64,000 nucleotides of DNA from Anaeramoeba flamelloides. Its lineage: Eukaryota > Metamonada > Anaeramoebidae. Each line of letters starts with the position of its first letter. Position 1 is the first letter of the stretch. Shown in pieces: positions 23,741 to 35,029 of this stretch. Made by a program: the position numbers and the translations under genes. A model generated the notes under the pieces. It made no database searches. It was not told where the DNA came from and was given only the letters and a program-made list of their open reading frames with translations. The stretch spans positions 16,244,001 through 16,308,000 of the forward strand of contig JANTQA010000023.1 in assembly GCA_027625915.1 (NCBI GenBank), read 5' to 3'.

Positions 23741-24570
23741 AAGAAAGGAAAAAATGTTTTTACTTTCCCTTCGAAATTATCCCAGACAGGCAATCCTTGG
23801 ACAAATAATCAAACAAAAAGTAAGTAGGGATGTTTTCAAAAAGTATGTAAGAAATACTTTTTCCCTTGTCATTCAAACTGTCTAATTGTTTTTTATGAAG
23901 CAGTTTGAGGAACACTTATAAAAAAGATTGTTTCTCACTTTTTGAAAATAATTGGTTGAAATGATTAACTATTTTTTTGGTGAGGTAATTACTTAGAAGG
24001 ATAGAAGTAGAACATAATATGGAATCGAAAATAAAAGTCAAGTCAATATTGAATTAGGAGTTTAGTTAAACAAAAATCAATTTATTCTGTAACATATTGA
24101 GACTTATTACACAAAAAATCGTAACTTGAAAGACATTAAGTGCTGAAAACAAATAATTTCTTTCCTGATGTTGCAACAAAAATTGAGTAAAGTGGTTATT
24201 TTCTTTCAAAAGATATTTTTTACAAATTTTCATTATTAGATCCTTTCCGTAAATTATTTCAATTGGAGATTTCCAAATCGGAATTTAAATTCTATTCATG
24301 GGATTTTTTAAAACTTTTATGGAATTAAACAAAAGAAATTTTTTGCTTTAATGGGATAAAACTAAAAAAATCTTTTAGTAAATTGAATAGTAAATTCTAA
24401 AAAAATTTTTGCTAATCTCGAAATTGAAAAATGTAGGAATAAGTAATTCCAGAAAAATCAAATTAACTTTAAAAGCTAATTTTCAGAAATAATTTAATTA
24501 TTGTTTTAAAAAAGTTTGATCCCTTTTTCTCATTTTTGTAAAGTTAAAAAGTCAACACATTTCTGAATTA
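23741..24570. other. Intergenic upstream of the ABC transporter
   Basis: Presumed promoter and 5' UTR of the transporter near 23741-23800. The remainder is AT-rich with no gene seen. Confidence 0.5.
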
Positions 24571-24768
24571 CAGACAGTTCCACTTTTAAAACACTAACGT
24601 TCAACAAAAACCAAGCCACAAAAAAATCTCGAATTAAGGAACAATTTTAAGATTCTAGTAAAACACCTTCTGTTAAAAAAAAAATTCTTAAAAATGTGCC
24701 TTAATTTGAAATTATTTTTGTGCCTTAAATTTTGTTGAACGTTCGTGTTTTAAAAGTTGAACTAACTG
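24571..24768. mobile_element. 198-bp palindromic MITE, family D copy 1
   Basis: Bounded by TA on both sides, it begins CAGACAGTTCCACTTTTAAA and ends with the near complement (AAAAGTTGAACTAACTG). The whole element is one long imperfect palindrome. Copies of 198 and 200 bp are at 51227-51424 and 63310-63509. The TA target and CAGT ends point to Tc1/mariner mobilisation. Confidence 0.85.
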
Positions 24769-27242
24769 TATTTCAAAATAAATATTATTTCTTTTGAAAA
24801 AAGAAAGAAATCTCATTTTTAGTAGATGAAGTTAACTAAAAAGTATTTTAAAAGTGAAACATTCAAGTTTTAAAATAACCAAATATACAAAAATTATCTA
24901 ATTTTAGAAAAAATCACAATATTTATTTTAAACCTGAAAAAAACAATTAATTTCCAATCCGATAAATTTTTCGGATCAATTTTTACAAGCTTTAAAAAAA
25001 AACATTAGATTTACAACCGAATTATTAAGATAAAAATTTTCCCAATATACATTTCTAAAACCTGGAAAATTTAACTTATAATCGATGGAAATATTTTTTA
25101 ATTTGATACTTTTAAATCATTTTTAATAACCCATTCTAAATTCTTTTAACGGATAACAATCCAAATATTAGAACGAAAAACATGCTTTCTCTATTATTAT
25201 CAATTTTTTAAATATTTTAAAATCAATACAAGAAATTCAAATAAATAATTTAGCCAAAAAATAAATAAATAAAATAGATATTATCAGAGTTTTTATTTAT
25301 ATAATAACCATTAGTTTTTTATACTCTTATTATTTGAAAAAAAATATTACATAATGACAAAAATTTCAAGCGTTTTAATTAATAATTGAAAATAAAATTA
25401 TTGAATAATTTTTTAAGATCTTCAGGGATTCATTATTTGATTTGTTTTTATTGTATTTTTAATATAAGACTTAAAGTTTCAAGGTTATTTTTGGTTCATA
25501 AACTATCTCAAAATGTACTAAAAGTGAGATTTCTCAAATAAAAAATGTTTCTATCAAATTTTGAAAGTAAACTTGTAAATATTATCTTTTTGATTCATTG
25601 ATTTATTTTTAGAAGAGTGAAAATTATTTTTCTCTTTTAAACCTAATTTCTAAATCTTTTTCTTTGGAAACTCATTTAGGAATCATTTTTTTTTTTTTTT
25701 TTTTTTTAACGATTTAATAATAATATTAATCTTGGGTTGAAAATTTTCTTTTTAAAATGTAAAATTTTTTTCATCAGCCTTTTCAAGTGGCCAATTTGAA
25801 ATGTAAATCAAACAAAAGAACATGTAATGTGTGTTATATTTTAAACAAAAATCAACAATGAACAAACATTGGCATTTAATAAAAAACCTATTATTAACTA
25901 ACAACACTCTTTTTTCAAATTTATATGGAGTTGATAATTATTTTGAATACAACTTTTGTGTCAGTTTTAAAATGTTGTTCTTTGGCGCTTTTTGAGATCC
26001 CGACGATTTTTTTTTATTTATTGAATTTTTATTCTATTTTCAACAAAAGTATCTAATAGATCAATTAATTGATAAGTTAAAGGATAATAGAACAATAACA
26101 AATCAACCATAATTGAATTGAGGTGATTTGAGTACTGTGAAAAAAAAAAAAAAATTATTTCAAATCGGAAAATTTTAAGCATTTAGAAATATAAAACTAA
26201 AAAAAGATTTGATTTTGTTTTTTTTATTTTTACTAACATTGAATTGGGATTTTTGAAATTAGTTTTTCATTTTTTTCATTTTAAGTCCTGTAATTTTTTT
26301 TTTTTTTTGGTTATTTGAATTTTGTAAACCAAAACAACAATTCTAACTTCAGATTATCGTTTTTCGAGAGTAATTCATTAGACAAAAATGAAGAAATTTT
26401 ATGTTAATGACTAGAACATTAAAATATTAATTTTAAAAATTAGATTGTAATAAACTAGAATGATAAGTTTCAACTTTATATATAAATTAAATTTCATAAT
26501 AAATGGCAAATCTTACATTTGAATTTTGAATTGCTTTTGTATCGTTTTTAAGTTTTTCCTCTCACAATGAAAAGTTTGCAAATAATTCATTTTTTTCTCT
26601 TTTTTATTTTTTCAACAGTGTTTTGTTAAAATTGAAAATGAAAATGAAAAATTGGAAAGAGAAAAAAGATGAATTAATGAAAAAATTGGTTTCAAATATG
26701 AAAAAGTGATTAGATTTAGTTAATAAAATGAAAGGAGAATCGATAAATGGGTTTTATTAATTTTTTAAATTTTCTATTGTTATGTAATGCTTCTTTCAAA
26801 ATAAATGTCCCAATTTTTTTTAACAGTTTTTTGTATTTTTTTTCTTTTATTTGTAGACAAAAAACAAATATCTCTTGAGTATAGAACTGAATATTAAAAT
26901 CGAAATTTTTATATTATAATAGATAACTTCAATTATTAAAAATATTTTTCTTCAAAATTTGATTTTTAATGGGCCAATGATTTTGAAAGGGAGTTTATAT
27001 ATATATTAATAGTCTTATTCCTAACAATATCCAAAACTCCATTATCGATAAGAGATTTTTTTTTTTGACTAATTAGATATTAAAAGTTTCATTAAGGAAA
27101 TATTTAAGTGTGTATGCAAAAATAAATAAAAAAAAAAATAAATAAATTATCATATGAAAAATCGATTTTAATTATTTTTATTATCGAAATAGGAAATTAA
27201 ATTTAAAACAATTGCCATTCGTTCTTTTTTTCAAAAAGAATA
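24769..27242. other. Intergenic, no gene seen
   Basis: About 2.5 kb of AT-rich DNA with poly-T runs (for example 25687-25708). No frame, structured RNA or inverted-repeat element could be supported. Confidence 0.5.
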
Positions 27243-27671
27243 TTAAAACATTGAAGTGATACGGTTATCATTTCGTGGTTTTAATATTTTTTCCATATTT
27301 TTTTGAATTGTGTCATACATTATACCATAATTGTCTCTTATATATCGAAACATTGTTTTTAAAGTGATTATTTGTCTTTGATCAAACTCAAATATTGAAT
27401 AGTAATAATCCTGTATGTTTTTATGTTTCTGTAACGTTGAAATTAATTTTCCTCTTGCAATGAAATATTTGGTTGTTGATTGCAGTGCTTCATAGCCAAC
27501 ATCTTCACTTCTTCCAATTATTCCTATGACCTTTTCAATTACTGCAACACCAAAATTTGCACCGTCACTGATTAAAGGGATATTTAATCTCATCCATTGT
27601 TTGACTTTCGAAGTATATTGTAATAGAATTAAAACTTCTTTTTTCAGTTCATCCATTAATTGAATTATTTC
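27243..27671 (-). CDS. PA28/REG proteasome activator, exon 2 (C-terminal domain)
   Basis: This exon encodes the C-terminal helical domain of the 11S proteasome activator (PA28, PSME family), which forms a heptameric ring capping the 20S proteasome and opens its gate without ATP. Diagnostic stretches: W-x-LNIPLISDGANFGVAV (family: IPRIEDGNNFGV), YFIARGKLIS, the central YRxxV...D-like segment, and YDTIQKNMEKILKPRNDN close to the C-terminus. The exon starts after the acceptor ACAAAAG at 27672 and reads EIIQLMDELKKEV, matching the family helix before the LNIP motif. The ATG at 27656 is therefore internal. An in-frame TAA lies just upstream of the acceptor. It joins in phase 0 to exon 1 at 34577-35029. 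The last residues ITSMF replace the usual Ile/Leu-Tyr end that docks into the 20S pockets. Confidence 0.95.
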   Translation of the reverse strand, partial: EIIQLMDELKKEVLILLQYTSKVKQWMRLNIPLISDGANFGVAVIEKVIGIIGRSEDVGYEALQSTTKYFIARGKLISTLQKHKNIQDYYYSIFEFDQRQIITLKTMFRYIRDNYGIMYDTIQKNMEKILKPRNDNRITSMF

Positions 27672-27879
27672 CTTTTGTTATTAGATTTAATGAAATAACC
27701 AAAAAGAAAGTTGAAAATAAAAAAATGTAATACAAAGATTTAATGACATACAATTGTTTTTATTTCTTTAAAATTTAAGAAAAAAAAATTTTTTTTAAAA
27801 TAAATTATTGTTTTCTCCCTTTTTGATAATAAAATTTGTGATTATTTGACAAAATTTTTAAATAAAAGTTTAGAAATTA

Positions 27880-28125
27880 GGTGGGTGCCATAAAGTGTCG
27901 GTGTTTCTGTTTTATTTGTTAAGTGTTCTAGGTTTTTTTGAGGTTTTCTATTTTATTTGGAAAATCTATTGATTTTTGTTAAGTTTTTTTTACTTTAGAA
28001 ATAAATAGAAAACTCAAAAAAACCTAACACACTTCACAAATAAATAGAAAACTTAAAAAAAAGCTAACGAAAATCAATTGATTTTCCAAATAAACATAAA
28101 ACTCAAGAAAACCTAACGACACATA
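27880..28125. repeat. Palindromic module island in the PA28 intron
   Basis: TTTTATTTGTTAAGTGTTCTA and GTTTTTTTGAGGTTTTCTAT are answered by their complements around 28010-28110 (AACCTAACACACTTCACAAATA). The modules are the same as in the family C core. Confidence 0.6.
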
Positions 28126-28197
28126 GGAAAAAAGTAATTTTCTCTCTTCAAAAATAAATAAAATAATAAAATAATTTCTCACTTTTTAATGATTAAT

Positions 28198-28836
28198 ATG
28201 TAAACTATTTTTTCAAAAATGTTGACTCATTTTATAATGTTATTAGAAGTGGTTTTGTCTGATTTTAATCTTTATTCTTATCAAATAAAATTTTTGAGCC
28301 TTTGGATCAGAATCATTTTTTCGAAATTTTTTTTCTTTAGTTTTGCAAATTTTACTTTTACTTTTTCATTTTACTTTTTTTTTTTTCTTTTCCTTTTCCT
28401 TTTTCTTTTTCCCTTTTCTTTTATCTTTTTGATTTTGATACATTTGTTCAATTTTTTAAAGAAAAACAAGTTGTGAAAAAAAAAAGATCTAAAATACCAA
28501 TAAACATTAAATAAATGAAAACTGTGTAATGTCTTTTAAAATGAATTTAATTATTAGTAAAAAATCTTCTTGTTAACCCCCTTTTTAGCTAAAGTTCAGT
28601 AATAAAAAATACATAATGCTGATTTCAAAAATTGTAATTAATTTTTTTTTAGCTTTTGGGTTTGATTTTTTTAGAATTTTTAAAAAAATCAGGTTTTTAT
28701 ATGTTTAGAATAATTAAAAAGTGAATTATTAATCAGATTTAATTATTAGTTTTTCTTGGATACTAAAGAATTTATATATTTTTTTTCAATTTATTATTTG
28801 AGGTGAGTTACAATTTTTGAAATATTGTTTATTAAC
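28198..28836. mobile_element. Inverted-repeat element M, copy 1
   Basis: A roughly 640-bp unit whose left end (TAAACTATTTTTTCAAAAAT) and right end (complement, GTTACAATTTTTGAAATATTGTTTA) form terminal inverted repeats. It aligns throughout with the reverse complement of 54862-55573, including TATAATGTTATTAGAAGTGG and the AACATATAAAA...CCTGAT block. Non-coding. Confidence 0.75.
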
Positions 28837-28994
28837 AATTAATCAAATGAAAATATCTCAAATAAAAAAAACTAAATTCCCAAAATTTTGAATTAATTTA
28901 TAATCTGTATCATAATTTCCATTGATATAACTTTTAAAAATTTATAAAAATATTTTTTATTTTTATCATTTTTTTTTTGAATTTGCATAATTAA

Positions 28995-29175
28995 ACTCCA
29001 ATTCAAAATTTTTGACAAAGCAAAATTCAATTTTTGAAAAAACAAAATCTTGTTAAAATAATTTCTATAAAAGAAATACCAAATTAGTACTATTAATAAA
29101 TTGAAATGTGAGCAATTATTTATTATTTCCAAAATATTACAAAATAAAAAATAAATAATTCTAAATCCGAAAAAA
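28995..29175 (+). mobile_element. Truncated fragment of Tc1-like element family B
   Basis: The left end of family B (CCAATTCAAAATTTTT, then AAATTCAATTTTTGAAAAAA and ACCAAATTAGTACTATTAAT) aligns with 45727 and 60868 onward, but the remainder is missing. Confidence 0.6.
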
Positions 29176-29257
29176 AAAATACTGTTTCCAAAATTTATCA
29201 ATATATTTTTTTGTTTTACTCACTCCAAAATTTGCCATTTCATATTATAGAAAATAA

Positions 29258-30240
29258 AAGATCATGTAATAAACACTCAAATGATTGTGGATGATTTAAT
29301 CTTAATAATGGAAGGAGAATCACTGCAGAAAATAAAAGAATATACCCAAACAAATATATACTCAATTATCATAAAATACGGCCTAACGTAAAATGGGCAA
29401 AAAATCTAAACGAAATGAAATATCTGGGGATATGTCTAAATAAAAAAAAGCATATCAGAAAAAAAATAGATAAAGCTAAAGATAATTTCAACAGAGGTAC
29501 ATAAATATATATATGCAAATGAAAAATTATCAAATGATCTCATAATCCAACTTTTCAAAGCAGTCATTTTACCTCAAACACTATATGGATTAGACATTTT
29601 TAATTTAACTAACCCAGACGGATAACAACGATACAGTTACTGGGATCAACATAAAAATGCAAACCATAATCAAAGTACAAAAAAGCAGTCACAAATACAT
29701 ACTCAAATGAAAAACATAGTGCAGAACAAAACCCACATGTAACACATGATTCTGAAAAGAGAAAAGCTAAATTCATCAAGAAATTGTGACACCCTAAAAC
29801 TGGATCACCTAACTGAGAATTAAAAATTGACAAGATAGAGAACATTGATTGAGATAACACAGATAAATAAAGAATTAAAAAAAAGACTTCATTATACTCG
29901 CATCAAATCCATAAATGATAAAGCCAAATCATCAAGAGGACATTAAAACTTGAAATTGAAAAAAATATCTCAAAATTCACCAATTTCCAGGCAACTTTAC
30001 TAATTAAAACAGCCTTATGTAAACTGGAAATCATCAACAACCGTATTCAAACTTAAATCATTATGTAATGGTTTGAATAGATACAAACACAGATAGAAAA
30101 AAGTACCAAAATTCAAAATATATTCATCCTGTGAAAGAAAAATTGATGATGTAGATCATTTCATATGTGACTGTAAGAAATATGAGAAAACCAGAAGACA
30201 CTGGGAAACAGGACCTCAAAAAAATCAAAAACTTTAGACT
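29258..30240 (+). mobile_element. LINE (non-LTR retrotransposon) remnant: reverse transcriptase C-terminal half
   Basis: The plus strand carries a decayed reverse transcriptase read in several frames. Landmarks are VDDLILIMEGE at about 29287-29320 (the catalytic FADD/YADD box with one Asp pair kept), KYLGICLNKKKHIRKKID at about 29419-29470 (LINE thumb), ILPQTLYGLDIF near 29570, and the terminal CERKIDDVDHFICDC near 30130-30175 followed by KKYEKTRRHW. Many stops and frame changes break it, and the N-terminal half, endonuclease and 3' tail are not recognisable. The composition is notably less AT-rich than the surrounding intron. Confidence 0.85.
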
Positions 30241-30611
30241 TCAGCATCAATGTCAAATAAGATACAGATGATTTACTGAGGAAAATGAACATAAAAGTAA
30301 TCCATGATATCACTAAAGAATACTTTTTGACCAATATGACTTAACATTCCATTAGCAAAAAGGAACTCAAATCCAAATAATCCATAACAATCCCAAACAT
30401 AAAAAATCATTGGATCCCAATAACTTTAAGTTTTTTTTTATTACTATTTTTAAATTCTTTAATTTTTATTTCTTGATTTTTTTCTTATTCTCTATTTTTT
30501 TTTTTTTTATAGATTCTTCATTTTATTTTAAAACTGGAAATTTTTTTCTTCTCTATTTTTTTCTTTTTTATAGACTCTTCATTTTATTTTAGAAAACAAA
30601 ATTGAGTTTAA

Positions 30612-30712
30612 AATACGTCTAGCGACCGTTTCTTAATACCAAGAAACTCTTTGAATGGGAAGACACAATTTTAGTCACTTCAAAAGTCTCTCTAACAGAT
30701 TAAAGTATTTTT
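30612..30712 (-). repeat. Short dispersed repeat I, copy 1
   Basis: In reverse complement it shares TAATCTGTTAGAGAGACTTT, TGAAGTGACTAAA and CAATTCAAAGAGT-like blocks with 53128-53232 and 54062-54168. About 100 bp; class unknown. Confidence 0.55.
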
Positions 30713-30940
30713 TTTAAAACATTTAACCCAAAGCAATAAATTCTCTTAGAATTTTTGACATGGATTTTATTTATTTTGGTTGATAATTATTTATTTTTTG
30801 TTTTGTAGTTATTGTAAATTTATAAATAATTGATAAAAATTCGATTAGTTAATGGTTTTGCTTTGGTATTTTCTTATAGAATTTATTTAATAATATTTTT
30901 TTAAAAAAATTGAATTTTGATTTGGAGTTTTATATAAGGT

Positions 30941-31523
30941 ATTTCCAAAAAATTGTGGCATTTTTTTTTTTACATTTCATAAAAAATCATCTTTGCCAGC
31001 GGAGTTATTCGTTAATTGACAATACCATATTAAGTTAAATATTAATACTGATTGAATCAATGGCACAGGTATTTATTTCAAAATATATTCATGGAAATAT
31101 TTCCGAAAAATTAAAAAAAAAAATCACTTTTTTGTTAAAAAAACAATGTACTACCAATTTCAATAAAAAAATGGAAATATGGTAAAGGGTACAAATGATT
31201 TTTTTAACTAGTCAAATACAGTTATATGTTTCCCGTTCATTGGAAAATTTTTCCAGATTAAACAATTTCTGAAAACAATGATTTTTCGATCAAAAAGAAA
31301 ATAATAAATAGCAATTTTCTCCCCTCAAAAATATCAGATAAAAATCGAGAGCAGAAAATATTATAAATTTTTTATTTATGTAATAACATACTAAAAAACA
31401 AATTGAATTATTGTAAAGAATCAATAAATGATTGTTAATGATTTTGTATATTTAAATAGTTTTTTGACTTTTTGGTTTAATAAATATATATTAAAATAAA
31501 TTTGCCTCACTTTTTTGGAAATA
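30941..31523. mobile_element. Inverted-repeat element N, complete copy
   Basis: Left end ATTTCCAAAAAATTGTGGCA and the right end in inverted form (TGCCTCACTTTTTTGGAAAT) bound about 580 bp of non-coding DNA. The left end is repeated at 1-97 in opposite orientation. It directly abuts element B1. Confidence 0.65.
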
Positions 31524-31527
31524 AACG

Positions 31528-32062
31528 AAATCCCAAAATTTTGGACACAGTTTAAACAGTTGGAAGAATAACAATACCCTGTTTAAATTCAATTTTGAAA
31601 GAATTTTGATTTCACAAACCATTTCATTTTTTGTCTTTTCTCTTTTGTTTTGTTTTCATTTCCTTTTTTCCAGTTACCTAATCTGTTTCGGTGAGATCTG
31701 GAATTTTTTTTTCAATGTTTGATAGAAGGTTAGTGTTGAGTTTTTTAAATTGAAAAATCAAATACAATTGGTAGATGGTATCTTATTATTTGATTGATCA
31801 ACAAATGTTGGTGAAATTTCAACATTTTTACCAAAATACATTTTTTGTTCCACTCGTTTCAGTATTTTGGACACACCGATTTTTATTTTTTAGTTTTATA
31901 TTTTTTTCTTTTATTTGGATAAAAATGATTACTTATAAAAACATTAATAATGAGTAACTTAAATGTGGTTTTATATCAGGTTTGGAAAAATATAATAAAT
32001 TGGATTTTTTTTTGCCTATTTTTAGATTTTGGGTGTGTCCAAATTTTTGGAATGGGGTTTAG
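31528..32062. mobile_element. Tc1-like element family B, copy 1
   Basis: A roughly 530-bp element with terminal inverted repeats resembling CCAAAATTTTTGGACACA, a form common at Tc1-like transposon ends. The closest copy, in opposite orientation, is 36424-36951. On the minus strand fragments such as TFYQTLKKKFQISPKQIR resemble a transposase helix-turn-helix, interrupted by stops. Non-autonomous, decayed. Confidence 0.75.
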
Positions 32063-32094
32063 TTTATAAAAATAGTAAAGTAGTGAAAAAAATA

Positions 32095-32561
32095 CCTGAC
32101 ATAAAAAAAATCCCTGACAAGATTTTTAATTGTGAATATTAGTAAATTTTTTGTGTAATTTCATTTATTTACAATCAAACCCTTTTTTTTAAGAATCATA
32201 CTTTTTAAATTATAACTCACCCACTTATTAGAATGATGATTAAAGAAATCGCACTTGTTCAAAGCACCATTCAATCAATCAAAAAACAAGAATTAACAAT
32301 TATCATTTTCCAAACTCTAAGTAAACCTCTATAAAGCTCGATTGTTTTTCAAAAAAAGTTGATCAGCATATGCTATCAAACAATTACTCGAGTATTCTAG
32401 AGACACCTTACTTTGATGAACTTTAGGTAGGTTTATTACTATTCTCATAAAAAAAATTGGTTATTTATAATAAGGATTTGATTGAAAATAAATGAAACTA
32501 CACAAAAATTTTACTAATATTCACAATTAAAAATCTTTTCCGGGATTTTTTTCATGTCAGG
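32095..32561. mobile_element. MITE-like element G with about 85-bp inverted repeats, copy 1
   Basis: TA borders on both sides, then CCTGACATAAAAAAAATCCC and TTTAATTGTGAATATTAGTA, mirrored by TACTAATATTCACAATTAAA...TTTTTCATGTCAGG on the right. Total 467 bp. A diverged copy lies at 11290-11790. Confidence 0.8.
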
Positions 32562-33789
32562 TATTTTTTTCTCTGCTATATATCTCTATTTGTGAAATTA
32601 AATATTTTTCAATGGAGTTATAAAAAAAATTTAATCTATTTTAAGGATCTATTCACCCATTTTTTTTTTTTTTTGCTAACAGATGACATAGTCATAATTT
32701 TATCCAAAATTATGCTTTTCTGAAGAATTAAACTAATTTTTCCAAATTTTGAAAAATGAATTCTTATTTTTCACGACTACATTTGAAATCGAAATTTTAT
32801 GTTTACTGTATTTTAATCAGGGTTTCGAGGTTGGAAATTCACACAAATGATCATTCAGAAAGATCAAAGAAGGAAAAAATGGAATATTTATACTAAATTT
32901 GTCTGTCATCAGTTTCTGTGATTTCTGTGATTTCTGTGATATCAAAAAAATGAAAAAGAGGAATAGAAAAAATGAACTTTTTGAGAAAATTTCTTCTCAG
33001 GTAAAAGTAACAAAATTTAAAAATCGAAGAATTTTCTATTTTTTTGTAGTATAAGGGAGCTAAGTTAAGACGATTCGTCATTTTTACCTAAAAAAGATCA
33101 AAATGGAGAAGAAATGGAAAAATTTTTGATGGCTAATCCTTTGTTATTTTCTAACAAAGACAAATTCAATAAAAGAACGACAAAGTATTTTGTATTTAAC
33201 AGAATTCACCAAAATCCCCATTTCCAAAAAGAAAGATCATTTTTTCGTTTTTGAATAAATAATAAAATCTTTATTTATACTTTAAAAAAAAATTAATTAA
33301 TTTTTGCAAAATTTAATTTTCATTTAGATAGTTGGATGCAAAATTCTTCAAAACTTTTCCCACAAAAACCCAATTTATCTTATTACAGCCAATTGGTTTT
33401 TGAGAGAAATACTTTTTAAAAGAAAGCACCAAAAAAAATAAACCAAATGTTTTAGTTATTTGGTAATCAAGATTCTGTTCAAAATATCAAATAGAGAGTA
33501 CTTCTATCTTGAAGGTGTTGTTGGTAACATCAATTTAAGAAAAAACAAAAAGAATCAACACAAACAGGAAAAAACAAAGAGAAAGCCACAAGTCCTTTGT
33601 ATTAATTTAAAAGATTTGTGGATACAAGGAAATAGGTCAATGTAACCCAAAGGTCAAAAACCATTGGTAATGCGATCTTTTAAAGTTAGGATTGTTTTAT
33701 TGAGAATGTTTGAAATGATCTTCATTTTTTTGGGGGTAGAAAATTGTGATTATTTTTCTTTTTCATTTTCACGTTTCTTAATTAGGGTG
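32562..33789. other. Remainder of PA28 intron, no feature seen
   Basis: AT-rich DNA. A 9-bp direct repeat (TGATTTCTG, three units) is at 32915-32943. A 61-codon frame at 33460-33645 has no domain resemblance. Confidence 0.45.
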
Positions 33790-33943
33790 TTCGAGTTAAA
33801 GGTGCAGCTGTTTTAGAAAAGTGTGTACTAAAACTTTTGTTAGATGTTGACTGAACTGATTAAAACATATGAATTAGACAGTTTTAAGCCCTACTTACAA
33901 AACTTCTAGTCCACACTTTTTTAAAACAGCTATATCTCAAATT
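33790..33943. mobile_element. Small palindromic MITE O
   Basis: AGCTGTTTTAGAAAAGTGTG on the left (33806-33825) and its inverted match CACACTTTTTTAAAACAGCT (33912-33931), with flanking arms partly matched, form an element of about 155 bp. Confidence 0.6.
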
Positions 33944-34576
33944 TCTTCTGGAATTTTTCATTCAAAAATATAGAAATAAATGTTTTTTTGATCCTAATTG
34001 GAGATTATTTTGATGAACAAGACTTTACAATTTTAAAATGAATTGGAATTTCATATAAGCTGATATTTTTATTTGGTGTGGTTAGTATTTCTATTGATCT
34101 TTTTTCAAAAAAATCCATCGATTTAAGATTTTTGTACTTTGGGTTCAAAAATAACAAAAAAAAAAAAATAATAGGAAAATACTCGATTTGGTAAGTGGAA
34201 TTGAAAAAATTTGAGATTTTGACATCATTTGGCAGGAAAGAAATGTAAGTATTTCCGTTATTAAAGAGACTCAAACAAAGATCGTTTCAAAATCCAAAAA
34301 ACGAGTAGCAAAGTCAAAATAATATGGAATAAAATCGTTAATTGTAAAAGAACAGAGGAATTTTGGTTTGTATTTGCAACTTTAATTTGACAACAAGAAG
34401 AAAGAAAGAGAAATGGGAATAAGGAAAAGAATATTATCGTTTTGGATCTTTACTTTTCATTATAATTTTTTTTTATTGTGTTTGGTACCAATTTGATTTT
34501 TACCTCATCTATTATCAAAAAACAGAAAAAGAAAAAAAAATAAAGTAATCATTCAAAGAAAACAATTAACACAAAC

Positions 34577-35029
34577 TTTGTTACAAGGAACTTTTTTGAG
34601 TTGGACTCTTTTGTTATTGTTGTTATTATTTTTGCTAATTTCTTTCAAATCAAATTTGGCTTTTCTTTTTCTTGTGCCGAGATCTAAATCATTAAGTGTA
34701 CCATTGTTTTTACTTGTATTTATGTTGGTGTTTAAAATTTTGTTTTTGTTTTTGTTTGAGTTTGTGTTGGTGTTTGTGTTTGTCTTTGTCTTTGTTTTGG
34801 TGTTGGTGTTGGTGTTGGTGTTTGTGGATGGAAAAAATTGGGTAAATTCCTTTTCATAATTTTTTTCAATTGTGGCTTTTAAAGATTCTTCTAGAGACTC
34901 AACACGCTCACGAAGCTCAAAGTATTTCTTTGGAATTTTTAAATTCATAATTTCGAGTGCTGTGTTTTTTGATTCTTTCCGAAAGTTTTCGAATCTTTTT
35001 TTTAATTCAAGTGTCTCTTTTTGATCCAT
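34577..35029 (-). CDS. PA28/REG proteasome activator, exon 1 (N-terminal domain)
   Basis: 151 codons starting MDQKETLELKKRFENFRKE. The start ATG is at 35029; the preceding in-frame TTG is not used. Residues up to about 55 match the first PA28 helix (family pattern K-x-F-R-E...A...PKK-x-x-EL, here RFENFRKES...IPKKYFELRERVESL). Residues about 69-95 are an NT/KT tract at the place where animal PA28 alpha has its KEKE loop, followed by a basic RKRKAK stretch and VPCNK at the end. The exon ends in phase 0 at donor GTTTGT and continues at 27671, giving a protein of about 293 residues (animal PA28 gamma: 254). The sequence spells a heptamer subunit with a longer inter-helix loop; a nuclear location is possible from the basic patch but is inference. 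Confidence 0.88.
34745..34830 (-). repeat. Coding NT/KT hexanucleotide repeat in PA28
   Basis: About 14 near-identical hexamers on the coding strand (AACACC, AACACA or AAGACA) encode Asn-Thr and Lys-Thr pairs. In-frame and probably length-variable. Confidence 0.8.

Larger units (their letters stand above)
27672..34576 (-). other. Giant 6.9-kb intron of the PA28 gene, filled with mobile-element debris
   Basis: Donor GTTTGT at 34576, right after the codons for VPCNK, and acceptor ACAAAAG ending at 27672. Both boundaries are phase 0 and the joined reading CN-K-EII matches the CN-E-KIV segment of PA28 alpha. Contents in order along the plus strand: module island 27880-28125, element M1, a B fragment, a LINE remnant, short repeat I1, element N1, element B1, element G1 and MITE O. 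No independent host gene was seen inside. Size is unusual next to the 126-305 bp introns of three other genes here. Confidence 0.8.

Noticed and set aside
28219-28476. 85-codon plus-strand frame
   Set aside because: Lies in element M1 and consists mainly of T-run Phe/Leu codons.
29609-29860. 83-codon minus-strand frame
   Set aside because: Antisense to the LINE remnant and without independent resemblance to any protein.
30410-30592. Phe-rich plus-strand frame
   Set aside because: Produced by T runs in the PA28 intron.
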